From NCBI RefSeq assembly GCF_001936575.1, contig NZ_MSMP01000013.1, forward strand, positions 62,001-126,000: 64,000 nt of DNA, written 5' to 3'. The DNA is from Tenacibaculum agarivorans (GTDB lineage: Bacteria > Bacteroidota > Bacteroidia > Flavobacteriales > Flavobacteriaceae). The notes under the pieces were generated by a model. The model ran no database searches. It had not been told where the DNA came from and worked only from the letters and a program-made list of their open reading frames with translations. This document shows, in pieces, positions 28,420-38,614 of the stretch; within the stretch, counting starts at the first letter, position 1, and every line of letters begins with the position of its first letter. The position numbers were made by a program, and so were the translations under genes.

Positions 28420-28451
28420 GCTAAAGTCTTAAATTAAACTCTAAAAAACAA
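28420..28451 (-). promoter_or_regulatory. susC-type promoter motif TTG-N17-TAAGACTTTAGC (susC-2)
   Basis: Same layout as upstream of the other two susC genes, with the same 17-nt spacer and one transition in the downstream block; the ATG is 28 nt away. Confidence 0.6.
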
Positions 28452-28624
28452 TTGAAATAGTTAATTTAACATAAATAGTTCAATGTTTTTGTTAAAAGTG
28501 AGGTTTTTTTTGAAAAATCCTTAGGGGGTTGATGGTCAGGTTTTATTTAATTTTAAAATGAAGAGAAACCTTAAACTAATAAAGTTAGATGTGGAAGGGA
28601 TTAGTGTGATTGAATTTACATAAA

Positions 28625-28654
28625 AAAACCTTTGAGAAATTTCCCAAAGGTTTT
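28625..28654 (-). terminator. intrinsic terminator after susD-3
   Basis: A 10-bp stem AAAACCTTTG / CAAAGGTTTT around a loop that can itself pair (GAAATTTC). It closes the third SusC/SusD unit. Confidence 0.85.
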
Positions 28655-28678
28655 AATACGTTTAATTTAGAATGATAA

Positions 28679-30106
28679 TTAATTTACATCCCACCATACT
28701 TTTTCAGTCAGACTTCCAGGTGTAGATGTAACTTTTGATAGTTGACTAGAATTAGTTTGAGTTTCAGATAAAGGGTAAGGCATTCTAACAGGAATTGTAC
28801 TTATATCTGCCGCAGCTGGAGCTGACAATTGAGGAAAATCGAGTCTTCTCCATTCATTCCACGCTTCAAAACCATTCATGTATAGTGCTAACCATTTTTG
28901 AATGCCTATAGATTCTTTCCAATTAGCAGTATTGTATGGATTATTGATCAAGTAAGTATTTATAGCATTTGTGTCTGTGACGTTCCAATAGTTCATTGAA
29001 GCAGTAATGCCTTGGTTATATGCATCAGATGCATTGCCTGATAAGAAACCTCTTTCGTATGCTTCAGCTAACAAGAATTGCACTTCTGCGTATGATATTA
29101 TCACATGAGGTGTTGTAGCTTCTCTAACTGCATCATTGGGTCTAGAGGTAGTTGCTTTTAATACAGAAGCATCATTATCACTAAGTCCAAAAGGCATTCC
29201 GGCAAATATTCCTGCATTATTGGGTTTGGCATACTTTTCTAATCGAGGGTCTCCTAAGGAATTTAAAGTCGTTACTAGAAGTTCAGAGACAGCATAATCA
29301 TCTCTATTTCCACCTTGAGGACTAGCATTTCTGTGTAAAGGATTAGCCCTAGGTAAGCTCTCTTCAAATACAAATAAAGCATTTTCGGAATTGCTTGAAA
29401 TTAAATTATTTGAAGCAGCAATCACATATTTTCTTGCGGTATCAGCGTCAACATCTGCTATCCTCATAGCATAACGAAGCATGAGGGAGTTGGTTAGTTT
29501 GATCCATTTAGAAACATCACCATTAAAAATTATTTCTCCACTATCGAAAGAACTTGAAGAAGTAGAAAAATTAGATAAAGCATTTTCTAAGGTAGAAAGC
29601 ATTTCTTTGTAAACTACTTCTTGGGAATCATATGCAGGTAAAGGAGAATCTCCTAATGCTTCAGTGTAAGGAATAGCACCAAATCCATCAGTTAAAAAAC
29701 CAAATACTTGGGTTGACATTACATCAATAATAGCCTTTTGGTTATTTTTTATATTAACAGGAATTTCTATGTCATCTACTAACTTTTTAGATTGAGATAA
29801 TTCTGCTAGTATACTAGCATACATTGTTTGCCAAGTCCCATTGAACGTATTTATATCTTGTCTGTATCTGCTATCTTCGGTAAATTCATTTTGAGACCAT
29901 TGTTGAACCATTAGATTGCCCCAGTCAGCGTTTATTGCTACCCCTTGAATTAAGGTGTAGAAATTGTATTGAGCAGTAGTAAGCAAGGTAGAAGGAGGTA
30001 CGGCTATAGCATTATTGGGATCGATGTTTAGTTCCGATAATTCTTTATCGCAACCGATCAGTAAAGCAGTTATAAAAATAAGTGCGTATTTGTTTATTTT
30101 TTTCAT
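28679..30106 (-). CDS. SusD/RagB-type nutrient-binding lipoprotein (pair 3)
   Basis: 475 residues with a lipobox in LLIGCDKE (Cys19). LSELNIDPNNAIAVPPSTLL and the C-terminal QKWLALYMNGFEAWNEWRRLD are typical of the SusD-like_2 group, as in pair 1. It follows its susC by 9 nt and ends at a strong terminator. The ligand is not predictable. Confidence 0.9.
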   Translation of the reverse strand: MKKINKYALIFITALLIGCDKELSELNIDPNNAIAVPPSTLLTTAQYNFYTLIQGVAINADWGNLMVQQWSQNEFTEDSRYRQDINTFNGTWQTMYASILAELSQSKKLVDDIEIPVNIKNNQKAIIDVMSTQVFGFLTDGFGAIPYTEALGDSPLPAYDSQEVVYKEMLSTLENALSNFSTSSSSFDSGEIIFNGDVSKWIKLTNSLMLRYAMRIADVDADTARKYVIAASNNLISSNSENALFVFEESLPRANPLHRNASPQGGNRDDYAVSELLVTTLNSLGDPRLEKYAKPNNAGIFAGMPFGLSDNDASVLKATTSRPNDAVREATTPHVIISYAEVQFLLAEAYERGFLSGNASDAYNQGITASMNYWNVTDTNAINTYLINNPYNTANWKESIGIQKWLALYMNGFEAWNEWRRLDFPQLSAPAAADISTIPVRMPYPLSETQTNSSQLSKVTSTPGSLTEKVWWDVN

Positions 30107-30115
30107 TTTTTTAGT

Positions 30116-33100
30116 TTAAAATTTTGCTGTTAAATTAAAACCAAAAGATCTAGTAGCAGGGATTTGAGCATTCTCTAACCCTTGTGCATTACCAGAACCA
30201 GTTACAACTTGAGGATCTAAATAAGGGATATTCGAGTGAAGAATTGCCAAATTTCTACCAAATGCACTTAGGTTTAGGTTGGTAAAAGGTGTTTTCTCTA
30301 TGATTTTAGAAGGGAAATTGTAGCTTAATCTCACATCTCTAAACTTGATGAAGCTAGCGTCAAAAATATTTGGAGCTGCTTTTCTAAAATCAGAAAAGAA
30401 AGTTTGCGCATCTATTCTGATGTCATTTTGAGTTCCATCTTGTTTTACGCCAGGTAATACAAGTCCATTTGCCCTAATATCACTTTCTCCGTTGTAAGAT
30501 ACAGTTTCAGGATTTACTCCTGAGAATTTAGACCATTGTAGAGAGGTAGAATGAATAGTTCCTCCTACTTGAAAGTCAAAAAGAGCGGAAAGAGTAAAAT
30601 TTTTATAAGTGAAAGAGGTGTTAAAACCTCCGGTCCAATCAGCCAAAGCTGAGCCGAGAAATACTCTATCATCAGTGTATAAATAATTACCAGTATCATC
30701 CACTGTTCTATTACCACTTTCATCATAAATAAAATCTTGTCCAAAAATAGCCATAAAAGGGAACCCTTCTTGGATTCTTAACTCAGCTGCCCAAGTAGTT
30801 CCTTGATTTATACTTTCAACTATGGTGTCTCCATTTTCATCCTTTAATAACTCAACTACTTCATTATTCTGATTAGTGAAGTTGATGCCTAAATCCCATG
30901 AAAAATCATCAGTTTTAATAGGTGTTCCAGATAGTTGAATTTCAAAACCAAAATTTCTCATTTCACCTGCATTTAATAAACGAGATGTAAACCCTGTAGC
31001 AGCAGAAGAAGGTACGTTAAATATTTGATCTTTAGTAGTTCTATCGTAATAGGCAAAGTCTAAGTTTAATCTATTTCGGAACATTTTTACTAAAAAACCA
31101 ATTTCATATTCAGTAGTTAATTCGTTTACTAAATCGGGATTTTGCCTAGAATTGGGTACCTGATATAATGGATTACCTCCAAAATTAGGAGTTATAGGAT
31201 TGAATACTGGAGAAAGCGAATAAGGATCTCCGTCATTACCAGCTTGTGCAATACTAGCTCTGATTTTTGCAAAATTGATTACATTACTTTCTTTTATGCC
31301 TTTGATTTCGGACAAAGCAAAGCTCATAGATGCAGATGGGTAGAAGAAGCTCGCATTCTTTTCAGGAAGTGTTGATGACCAGTCATTCCTAGCTGTTAAA
31401 TCTAAAAACAACATATCTTTCCATGCTAAAGAAGCAGAAGCGAATATACTGTTAATACCTCTATTGCTTTCAAAAGTGTCAGTTTGTGCATTATCAGCTG
31501 AATTTTCAATATTGAAAAATCTATCTATCACAATTCCTCCAACAGTCTGAGCTGTTAATCTTTTAGATGTTTGGCGCATTCTATTAGCTCCTAAGATAGC
31601 ATTAATAGAGAGTTCATCAGTAAGGTCATTATTATATTGTAATCTTACTTCCATATTGGTTTCTTGGAATTTTCTTTCAGTTTCTTCGTATCTTGATCCA
31701 TCAACTGAACGTAAAGGAATACCTTCTCTTATGCTAAATTGAAATAAGTCAGTACCAAATTGAGTAGCAATACTTAAATTATCTGTAAATTGATAATTAA
31801 GGTTTATATTACCAAAAACCCTATTTCTGGTGTCCTCTTGTAAAAAGTTTTCTCTAACCCAGAAAGGATTATCAAAGAAATTAGGTGTAGGGTCGAAAGA
31901 TTGAAAAACCCCATTAACGATGTTTAATCCTTTAGGATTCCATGTATATTGATTGCCTTCAGAAGTGTTTTGTTGACTTCTTAATCGCTCAACATCAAGG
32001 TTTGATTGCCACCATTGGGTAAATGCTTGTAGAGGATTACCATTATTGTAACCTGTGACATTTCTGTTTTTTGCATCAGTTTTAGTATAAGTGGCAGAAA
32101 CACTAGCTTCTAACTTGTTGCTTAAATTATAGCCAGTGTTTAAAGAGAAGGTGTTTCGTTCTAAATTAGATTCTGGCATTGTACCTTCGACATTTAAATT
32201 TGTGTAAGAAATTCTAAAAGTCCCTTGGTCATTACCTCCATCTAGCGCTATACTATTTGTTAGAGTAATACCTGTATCAAAAAAATTATCATAAGCATTT
32301 TTAGGAGCTGTCCATGGTCTAACTTCTTTGTAGTTTGGTGAATTTGGATCCCAAGAATCCCAATGTCTAACTAAAACATTTTCATTAAATTTAGGTCCCC
32401 ATGAGCCATCCTTAGAATAATTCGGAGCTAAATATCTGATTCCGTCTTGAATAAATTCATCAAACCCACTTGTAGTTGGGAATGTTGTTCCTCCACCATA
32501 GACAGTTTGTACAGGTATTAAATTTCTCACGCTTTCAAGTGTAACACTAGAATTAAAAGTTATACCAATACTTGTTTTATTCTTACCTCTTTTAGTTGTA
32601 ATTAATATGACACCATTGGCACCTCTAGCTCCATACAATGCTGTAGCTGCTGCACCTTTTAAAACTGACATATCTTGAATATCAGCGGGATTAATATCAG
32701 AAGCAGCATTTCCGTAGTCATATGCACCACCACCAAAGCCTCTTTGTTGAGAGTTGGAAGAGTAGCTGGCGTTGCTTATTGGTACTCCATCTACAACAAA
32801 GAGAGGTTGGTTTTCACCTAAAAAAGAATTAGCACCACGTATGGTGATTCTAGAAGATCCTCCTAAGCCAGAAGCGGTTCCTTGAATTTGTACACCAGCA
32901 ATTTGGCCTTGTAAGGAGTTTACAAGATTGGGTTCCTTAGCTTGATCAATTTTTGCGCCTCTAACAGTTTGTATAGCATAACCAATTGCTTTTTCTTGTT
33001 TAGATAAACCAAGAGCAGTTACAACTACTTCATCAAGAACATTATCACTAGCTAATACAACATTAAGAGAATTTGAATTGCCTACTACTTTTTCTGTAGT

Positions 33101-33334
33101 TTTCATACCAACAAAGCTGAATATTAATGTATCTCCAGCTTTAGCTTTGATGGAATATTTTCCATCGAAATCAGTTTCAGTACCAGTATTGGTGCCTTTA
33201 ACTTGAATTGAAACCCCAGGGAGTGGTCCGGAATCATCCGAAACAGCACCTGAAATCATTTTGATTTGTGCAAAAGAAATATGCACAACAAACGCTATTA
33301 AAAGCGTTAACATGCCTTTAAATTTTGTTTTCAT
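30116..33334 (-). CDS. SusC/RagA-family TonB-linked outer-membrane transporter (pair 3)
   Basis: 1072 residues. Signal peptide, CarboxypepD_reg-like domain (GPLPGVSIQVKGTNTGTETD), TonB plug (SLQGQIAGVQIQG to TTKRGKNK) and a barrel ending SFGFNLTAKF. The plug and barrel are closest in style to pair 1 (VVVTALGLSK, DPQVVTGSGN near the end) although the first 90 codons are nearly those of pair 2. It works with the SusD encoded 9 nt downstream. Confidence 0.93.
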   Translation of the reverse strand: MKTKFKGMLTLLIAFVVHISFAQIKMISGAVSDDSGPLPGVSIQVKGTNTGTETDFDGKYSIKAKAGDTLIFSFVGMKTTEKVVGNSNSLNVVLASDNVLDEVVVTALGLSKQEKAIGYAIQTVRGAKIDQAKEPNLVNSLQGQIAGVQIQGTASGLGGSSRITIRGANSFLGENQPLFVVDGVPISNASYSSNSQQRGFGGGAYDYGNAASDINPADIQDMSVLKGAAATALYGARGANGVILITTKRGKNKTSIGITFNSSVTLESVRNLIPVQTVYGGGTTFPTTSGFDEFIQDGIRYLAPNYSKDGSWGPKFNENVLVRHWDSWDPNSPNYKEVRPWTAPKNAYDNFFDTGITLTNSIALDGGNDQGTFRISYTNLNVEGTMPESNLERNTFSLNTGYNLSNKLEASVSATYTKTDAKNRNVTGYNNGNPLQAFTQWWQSNLDVERLRSQQNTSEGNQYTWNPKGLNIVNGVFQSFDPTPNFFDNPFWVRENFLQEDTRNRVFGNINLNYQFTDNLSIATQFGTDLFQFSIREGIPLRSVDGSRYEETERKFQETNMEVRLQYNNDLTDELSINAILGANRMRQTSKRLTAQTVGGIVIDRFFNIENSADNAQTDTFESNRGINSIFASASLAWKDMLFLDLTARNDWSSTLPEKNASFFYPSASMSFALSEIKGIKESNVINFAKIRASIAQAGNDGDPYSLSPVFNPITPNFGGNPLYQVPNSRQNPDLVNELTTEYEIGFLVKMFRNRLNLDFAYYDRTTKDQIFNVPSSAATGFTSRLLNAGEMRNFGFEIQLSGTPIKTDDFSWDLGINFTNQNNEVVELLKDENGDTIVESINQGTTWAAELRIQEGFPFMAIFGQDFIYDESGNRTVDDTGNYLYTDDRVFLGSALADWTGGFNTSFTYKNFTLSALFDFQVGGTIHSTSLQWSKFSGVNPETVSYNGESDIRANGLVLPGVKQDGTQNDIRIDAQTFFSDFRKAAPNIFDASFIKFRDVRLSYNFPSKIIEKTPFTNLNLSAFGRNLAILHSNIPYLDPQVVTGSGNAQGLENAQIPATRSFGFNLTAKF
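33291..33308 (-). promoter_or_regulatory. hairpin in early codons of susC-3
   Basis: AACGCT-6 nt-AGCGTT at nt 27-44 of the coding strand, identical to the susC-2 copy. Confidence 0.45.
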
Positions 33335-33360
33335 TATTTACAATTATTTGGTTAATTGTA

Positions 33361-33392
33361 GCTAAAATCTTAAAATAAATTTAAAGAAACAA
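33361..33392 (-). promoter_or_regulatory. susC-type promoter motif TTG-N17-TAAGATTTTAGC (susC-3)
   Basis: Third copy of the shared element, with the same 17-nt spacer; the ATG follows after 26 nt. Confidence 0.6.
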
Positions 33393-33448
33393 TAAAAACA
33401 GTTAATAAAATATAAATATTTTAAAGGTTCTGTTAAAAGTAAGGTTTT

Positions 33449-35086
33449 TTAAAAATAGTTTTTAAAAGTAATTGCTAGGTTTAATCCATTGTTGCTGTTG
33501 TTTTTCTGATTGCTTTTTGAAATCGAAATATTAATATTGGTTCTTTTTCTTATATAGGAGTAACCTAGTCCGTAACTAAAGAGATGTTCGGTCTTTTTAG
33601 AAATATTTTGACTAACTCCTATGTCGGATATAGAATATAAGTAGGAATTGTTTGAAGTTAATAGCCGGTATTCAATGTTAACAAATGAATATTTAGAAGA
33701 TAAAATACTTTGTTGGTCTACTCCCCTGAAAGAATTAGCACCACCAAATCTATAGGTTTCGTTTAGGAGAAAATTATTTGAGAATAAAAAGTTACTTTCA
33801 TTTCTAATGTAAATAGCATTTTTCTGATTTAAATTATATGTGTAGGAGCCTGAAAAATTCAGTTTGATTTGATTTTGTACTGCATCCATATCATCTGTTC
33901 TCGAGCCTAAAAGAGATTGTATTTGAAATGTGAATTTGGGTTCGTTAAAAAGATTTTTACGCAAACTTTTAAACGAAAATAGTAATCCAATAAAAGAAGA
34001 AGAAAAATTAGAGATCGAGTTGTTTATTTCGGTTAAAGTATTAGTAGAAGTTTGTGTTTCAAAAGATACTCCTATTTTGGTTTTTGGATTAAAATCATAT
34101 AATAAGGACGTATTTAATTTTGAATTTAAAAAAGTGCTGTCTTGACGATAGATTTCAAAATAAGTTTGATTAGAAATAGGTGAATTAAATAGGTAGGGAA
34201 TGAAAGTCTTTAAGTTTAGATTTTGTCTATCATCTGCACTAGAATTCCAATTAAGATTAAAAGATTCACCAGTATTCAATATGTTATTTAATTCTAAATT
34301 AATATTACCGCTAATTGAGAAATTATCATCAGAACTGAAATTAAGTAGCCCGTCAAAACTACTGTTCTTTATTTTTTCTAAATATAGGTAAACTACTGTG
34401 GAATCTTTCGAGAAAAGAATTTCTGGATTTCGAATTTCATTTACAAAAGGGATTCCTTTTAAGTTCTGAGAAATTTGATTTATGAGGTCTTTGTTAAATA
34501 CAGGTTTGTTCTTTATTCTAAGGTAATGTCTTAAATAAGATTTAGGAAATTTATCATAACCTTTTATGATAATACGATCTAAAGTCCTTTTTTGAGAAGT
34601 ATGTATGGTAAGTTTGGCTTTAAGTATGTTTTTGTTTAGCTGTATATTTGTCAGTTTTGTTTTTGAAAAAGATTTTCCCTTCTTTTCTAAATTGTCATTA
34701 ACTTTTTGGAGAAAAGATTTTAATTCAGATATGTGAAGTGTGATATTTTTATCTGAAGTGGATATTCTTACAGAATCTATTTGTTTGCCCAAATTTATGT
34801 AAAAGAGTTTTTTGTTTTCTATTTCTTTAATAGAGTCTAATTTGTGGTAGAAATATCCGTAGTTCTTTAGGGCTTCAGAAATTGAATCCTTTAGATAGTT
34901 ATGATTGTTCTTAGCTTTTAATTCTTTTGGAAATATGTTATCAATGATTTTTTGATGTGCAGAATCATTAGGGATAATTTTAATTATCTTCTTTTGAGCA
35001 AGAAGATGGTTGGAATTTAAGATTGTTATAAAAAAAGAAAAAAATACTAGTGTTTTCAACGTTTGAAAATAAAGGCTAAAGTACAT
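33449..35086 (-). CDS. BamA/TamA-like outer-membrane protein
   Basis: About 545 residues. The ATG at 35086 is chosen over a TTG three codons upstream; it opens a signal peptide cut near LLAQ. Residues 25-230 resemble POTRA-type repeats (LDRIIIKGYDKFPKSYLRHYL, then NKDLINQISQNLKGIPFV). The C-terminal 300 residues form an Omp85-type barrel with the RFGGANSFRGVD signature in the RGF/RGY position. It is smaller than BamA and closer to TamA-like members. It is separated by about 110 nt from susC-3 and read in the same direction. Role in outer-membrane protein or lipid insertion is inferred. Confidence 0.8.
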   Translation of the reverse strand: MYFSLYFQTLKTLVFFSFFITILNSNHLLAQKKIIKIIPNDSAHQKIIDNIFPKELKAKNNHNYLKDSISEALKNYGYFYHKLDSIKEIENKKLFYINLGKQIDSVRISTSDKNITLHISELKSFLQKVNDNLEKKGKSFSKTKLTNIQLNKNILKAKLTIHTSQKRTLDRIIIKGYDKFPKSYLRHYLRIKNKPVFNKDLINQISQNLKGIPFVNEIRNPEILFSKDSTVVYLYLEKIKNSSFDGLLNFSSDDNFSISGNINLELNNILNTGESFNLNWNSSADDRQNLNLKTFIPYLFNSPISNQTYFEIYRQDSTFLNSKLNTSLLYDFNPKTKIGVSFETQTSTNTLTEINNSISNFSSSFIGLLFSFKSLRKNLFNEPKFTFQIQSLLGSRTDDMDAVQNQIKLNFSGSYTYNLNQKNAIYIRNESNFLFSNNFLLNETYRFGGANSFRGVDQQSILSSKYSFVNIEYRLLTSNNSYLYSISDIGVSQNISKKTEHLFSYGLGYSYIRKRTNINISISKSNQKNNSNNGLNLAITFKNYF

Positions 35087-35144
35087 TAAAATCAATAGAA
35101 TTAAAGTTGATTCTGTTTTGAGTTTTAAAAATAACTTGTTGATA

Positions 35145-35175
35145 TTTGATTAATTAGAAATTAATCGTACATTTG
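35145..35175 (+). promoter_or_regulatory. rpsL promoter
   Basis: TTTG at 35145 and TACATTTG at 35168 with a 19-nt gap, both perfect matches to the Bacteroidota housekeeping consensus. The ATG of rpsL is about 60 nt further on. Confidence 0.8.
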
Positions 35176-35236
35176 CACACTCTTAAAAATAGAGATTAAT
35201 AGTAAAAATACAAACGAAAACAAGTAATTAATTAGT

Positions 35237-35617
35237 ATGCCAACTATTCAACAATTAGTTCGTAAAGGAAGAACCAAAATAACTAAGAAGAGTAAATCGG
35301 CTGCTTTGACGGCTTGTCCTCAGAGACGTGGAGTTTGTACGCGTGTTTATACTACAACACCAAAAAAACCAAATTCAGCAATGCGTAAAGTTGCTCGTGT
35401 TAGGTTAACAAATGGTAACGAGATTAACGCGTATATTCCAGGAGAGGGGCACAATCTTCAAGAGCACTCGATAGTATTAGTTAGAGGTGGAAGGGTAAAA
35501 GATTTACCAGGGGTTAAATATCACATCGTACGTGGTGCATTAGATACTGCAGGTGTTGAAGGAAGAACTCAACGTAGATCTAAATATGGTGCTAAACGCC
35601 CTAAAGACAAAAAGTAA
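35237..35617 (+). CDS. rpsL: 30S ribosomal protein S12
   Basis: 126 residues with the invariant [20 protein letters not shown]. It sits at the decoding centre of the small subunit. Lys43 and Lys88, the positions altered in streptomycin-resistant strains of other bacteria, are both wild type. First gene of the str operon: preceded by a consensus promoter and followed by rpsG after 29 nt. Confidence 0.98.
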   Translation: MPTIQQLVRKGRTKITKKSKSAALTACPQRRGVCTRVYTTTPKKPNSAMRKVARVRLTNGNEINAYIPGEGHNLQEHSIVLVRGGRVKDLPGVKYHIVRGALDTAGVEGRTQRRSKYGAKRPKDKK

Positions 35618-35646
35618 TTATTCAGTAACTTTTTTAATGTAAAGAC

Positions 35647-36123
35647 ATGAGAAAAAGAAGAGCGAAAAAAAGGATTTTATTACCAGATCCAAGATTTAAT
35701 GATCAATTAGTAACACGTTTTGTGAATAACTTAATGTGGGATGGTAAAAAATCAGTAGCGTTCAAAGTATTCTACGATGCAATTGATATTGTAGATCAGA
35801 AGAAAACTGACGAAGAGAAGTCAGCTTTAGAAATTTGGAAAGATGGTTTGTCAAATGTAATGCCTCACGTTGAAGTTCGTTCACGTCGTGTGGGTGGGGC
35901 TACATTTCAAATACCAATGCAAATCCGTCCAGATCGTAAAGTGTCAATGGCGATCAAATGGATGATAAGTTATGCGCGTAAGCGTAACGAAAAAACGATG
36001 GCACAACGTTTAGCAGCTGAAATTTTAGCAGCAGCTAAAGAAGAAGGAGCAGCAGTTAAGAAGAGAGTTGATACTCACAAGATGGCTGAAGCTAACAAGG
36101 CATTCTCACACTTTAGATTTTAA
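35647..36123 (+). CDS. rpsG: 30S ribosomal protein S7
   Basis: 158 residues, normal length. The [20 protein letters not shown] opening and [12 protein letters not shown] are family signatures. It nucleates the 16S 3' domain; in E. coli it also represses its own operon, but the 29-nt rpsL-rpsG spacer here is too short to show an obvious S7 site. Followed by fusA 5 nt downstream. Confidence 0.98.
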   Translation: MRKRRAKKRILLPDPRFNDQLVTRFVNNLMWDGKKSVAFKVFYDAIDIVDQKKTDEEKSALEIWKDGLSNVMPHVEVRSRRVGGATFQIPMQIRPDRKVSMAIKWMISYARKRNEKTMAQRLAAEILAAAKEEGAAVKKRVDTHKMAEANKAFSHFRF

Positions 36124-36128
36124 TAAAA

Positions 36129-38246
36129 ATGGCTAGAGACTTAAAATTCACACGAAACATTGGTATTGCTGCACATATTGATGCAGGTAAAACAACAACT
36201 ACAGAGCGTATCTTATTCTACACAGGAGTTTCTCATAAAATTGGAGAAGTTCATGATGGTGCATCTACGATGGACTGGATGGAGCAAGAAGCAGAAAGAG
36301 GTATTACAATTACTTCTGCAGCGACAACTTGTGAGTGGAAATTTCCACTTGAAAACGGACAAGCTACTCCTGATACAAAAGGGTATCACTTTAATATTAT
36401 TGATACTCCAGGTCACGTTGACTTTACTGTAGAGGTAAATCGTTCTTTACGTGTATTAGATGGTTTAGTATTCTTGTTTTCTGCAGTTGATGGTGTAGAG
36501 CCTCAGTCAGAAACGAACTGGCGTTTAGCAGATAACTATAAAGTGCCTCGTATTGGTTTCGTTAATAAGATGGATCGTCAAGGGTCTAACTTCTTAGCAG
36601 TATGTCAACAGGTTAAAGATATGTTGAAGTCTAATGCAGTGCCAATTGTTTTAAATATTGGTGATGAAGCAGATTTCAAAGGTATTGTAGATTTAGTTAA
36701 GAACCGTGCTATTGTTTGGCACGATGATAACTTCGGATCTACTTTTGATATCGTTGATATTCCTGAAGATTTAAAAGAAGAAGCTGCTGAATTAAGAGCT
36801 AAATTAATTGAAGAGGTTGCTGCTTACGATGAGAATTTATTAGAGAAGTTCATGGAAGATGAGGACTCTATTACAGAAGAAGAAGTACACGCTGCATTAC
36901 GTGCTGCTGTAATGGATATGTCTATCATTCCTATGGTATGTGGATCTGCATTCAAAAATAAAGGAGTACAATTCTTATTAGATGCAGTTTGCCGTTACTT
37001 ACCTTCTCCAACAGATAAAGAAGCTATTATTGGTACTGATCCTAATACAGGAGACGAGATAGCTCGTAAACCAGATGTGAAAGATCCATTTGCAGCTTTA
37101 GCATTTAAGATTGCAACAGATCCTTTCGTAGGTCGTTTAGCATTCTTCCGTGCGTATTCTGGTCGTTTAGATGCAGGTTCTTATGTGTTAAATAACCGTT
37201 CTGGTAAGAAAGAGCGTATTTCACGTATTTACCAAATGCATTCTAATAAACAAAATGCAATCGATTTTATTGAAGCAGGAGACATTGGTGCTGCTGTAGG
37301 GTTTAAAGATATTAAAACAGGAGATACGTTATCAGCTGAAAAAGCGCCAATCGTATTAGAATCTATGGATTTCCCAGATCCTGTAATCGGTATCGCAGTT
37401 GAGCCAAAAACTAAAGCAGATGTAGATAAGTTAGGTATGTCTTTAGCAAAATTAGCTGAAGAGGACCCAACATTTACAGTTAAAACTGACGAAGCTTCAG
37501 GACAAACAGTAATCTCAGGAATGGGTGAGTTACACTTAGATATTATTGTTGATCGTTTAAAGCGTGAATTTAAAGTTGAGGTAAACCAAGGTCAGCCTCA
37601 GGTAGAGTATAAAGAAGCAATTACAGCATCTGCAGATCACAGAGAAGTGTACAAAAAGCAGTCTGGTGGTCGTGGTAAATTCGCTGATATTGTATTTACA
37701 ATGGAGCCTGCTGAAGAAGGTGTTCAAGGTTTAGTGTTCGAATCTATCATTAAAGGTGGTAACGTTCCTAAAGAATTTGTTCCTTCAGTAGAGAAAGGTT
37801 TCAAAGAAGCAATGAAAAATGGTCCTTTAGCTGGATATGAAATGGATGCCATGAAGGTTACTTTAAAAGATGGTTCTTTCCACCCAGTTGATTCTGATCA
37901 GTTATCATTCGAATTAGCGGCAAAATTAGGTTACAAAGCTGCTGCAAAAGCTGCAAGAGCTGTAATCATGGAGCCAATGATGAAGTTAGAAGTGTTAACT
38001 CCTGAAGAAAACATGGGAGATATCGTAGGAGACTTAAACAGAAGACGTGGACAAGTAAACGATATGAGTGATCGTTCAGGTTCTAAAGTAGTAAGAGCGA
38101 TTGTTCCATTATCTGAAATGTTTGGATATGTAACTTCGTTACGTACATTATCTTCTGGTAGAGCTACTTCTACAATGGAATTTTCACACTATGCTGAAAC
38201 TCCTTCAAATATCGCTGAAGAAGTTATCGCTAATGCAAAAGGTTAA
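36129..38246 (+). CDS. fusA: translation elongation factor G
   Basis: 705 residues with the complete five-domain EF-G. G1 is [14 protein letters not shown]2 RGITITSA, G3 DTPGHVDF, G4 NKMDRQ, G5 GSAFKNKG. It drives translocation on the ribosome with GTP. Close spacing on both sides (5 nt) places it in one transcript with rpsG and rpsJ. Codon use is strongly biased, as expected for a highly expressed gene. Confidence 0.98.
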   Translation: MARDLKFTRNIGIAAHIDAGKTTTTERILFYTGVSHKIGEVHDGASTMDWMEQEAERGITITSAATTCEWKFPLENGQATPDTKGYHFNIIDTPGHVDFTVEVNRSLRVLDGLVFLFSAVDGVEPQSETNWRLADNYKVPRIGFVNKMDRQGSNFLAVCQQVKDMLKSNAVPIVLNIGDEADFKGIVDLVKNRAIVWHDDNFGSTFDIVDIPEDLKEEAAELRAKLIEEVAAYDENLLEKFMEDEDSITEEEVHAALRAAVMDMSIIPMVCGSAFKNKGVQFLLDAVCRYLPSPTDKEAIIGTDPNTGDEIARKPDVKDPFAALAFKIATDPFVGRLAFFRAYSGRLDAGSYVLNNRSGKKERISRIYQMHSNKQNAIDFIEAGDIGAAVGFKDIKTGDTLSAEKAPIVLESMDFPDPVIGIAVEPKTKADVDKLGMSLAKLAEEDPTFTVKTDEASGQTVISGMGELHLDIIVDRLKREFKVEVNQGQPQVEYKEAITASADHREVYKKQSGGRGKFADIVFTMEPAEEGVQGLVFESIIKGGNVPKEFVPSVEKGFKEAMKNGPLAGYEMDAMKVTLKDGSFHPVDSDQLSFELAAKLGYKAAAKAARAVIMEPMMKLEVLTPEENMGDIVGDLNRRRGQVNDMSDRSGSKVVRAIVPLSEMFGYVTSLRTLSSGRATSTMEFSHYAETPSNIAEEVIANAKG

Positions 38247-38251
38247 TTAAG

Positions 38252-38557
38252 ATGAGTCAAAAAATTAGAATAAAATTAAAATCTTACGATTATAACTTAG
38301 TAGATAAGTCTGCTGAAAAAATCGTAAAGACCGTAAAAAGTACAGGGGCGGTTGTTAACGGACCAATCCCATTACCAACTCATAAAAAGATTTTTACAGT
38401 ATTACGTTCACCACACGTAAACAAAAAATCTAGAGAGCAATTTCAATTATCAGCTTACAAGCGTTTATTAGACATATATAGTTCTTCTTCTAAAACTATT
38501 GATGCTCTTATGAAGCTTGAGTTGCCAAGTGGAGTTGAGGTAGAGATTAAAGTATAA
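38252..38557 (+). CDS. rpsJ: 30S ribosomal protein S10
   Basis: 101 residues, including the [20 protein letters not shown] loop. A component of the small-subunit head, and in E. coli the NusE partner of NusB in antitermination. Here it is the last gene of the str block: a strong terminator follows 22 nt downstream, so it is transcriptionally separated from rplC, unlike the classical S10 operon where it comes first. Confidence 0.98.
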   Translation: MSQKIRIKLKSYDYNLVDKSAEKIVKTVKSTGAVVNGPIPLPTHKKIFTVLRSPHVNKKSREQFQLSAYKRLLDIYSSSSKTIDALMKLELPSGVEVEIKV

Positions 38558-38578
38558 GTTTTTAATACTTAAGAATAT

Positions 38579-38614
38579 AAAAGCTTTCTTACAATATTGT
38601 GTAAGAAAGCTTTT
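38579..38614 (+). terminator. intrinsic terminator after rpsJ
   Basis: A 15-bp perfect stem AAAAGCTTTCTTACA / TGTAAGAAAGCTTTT with a 6-nt loop, followed by seven T. One of the strongest in the window. Confidence 0.93.
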
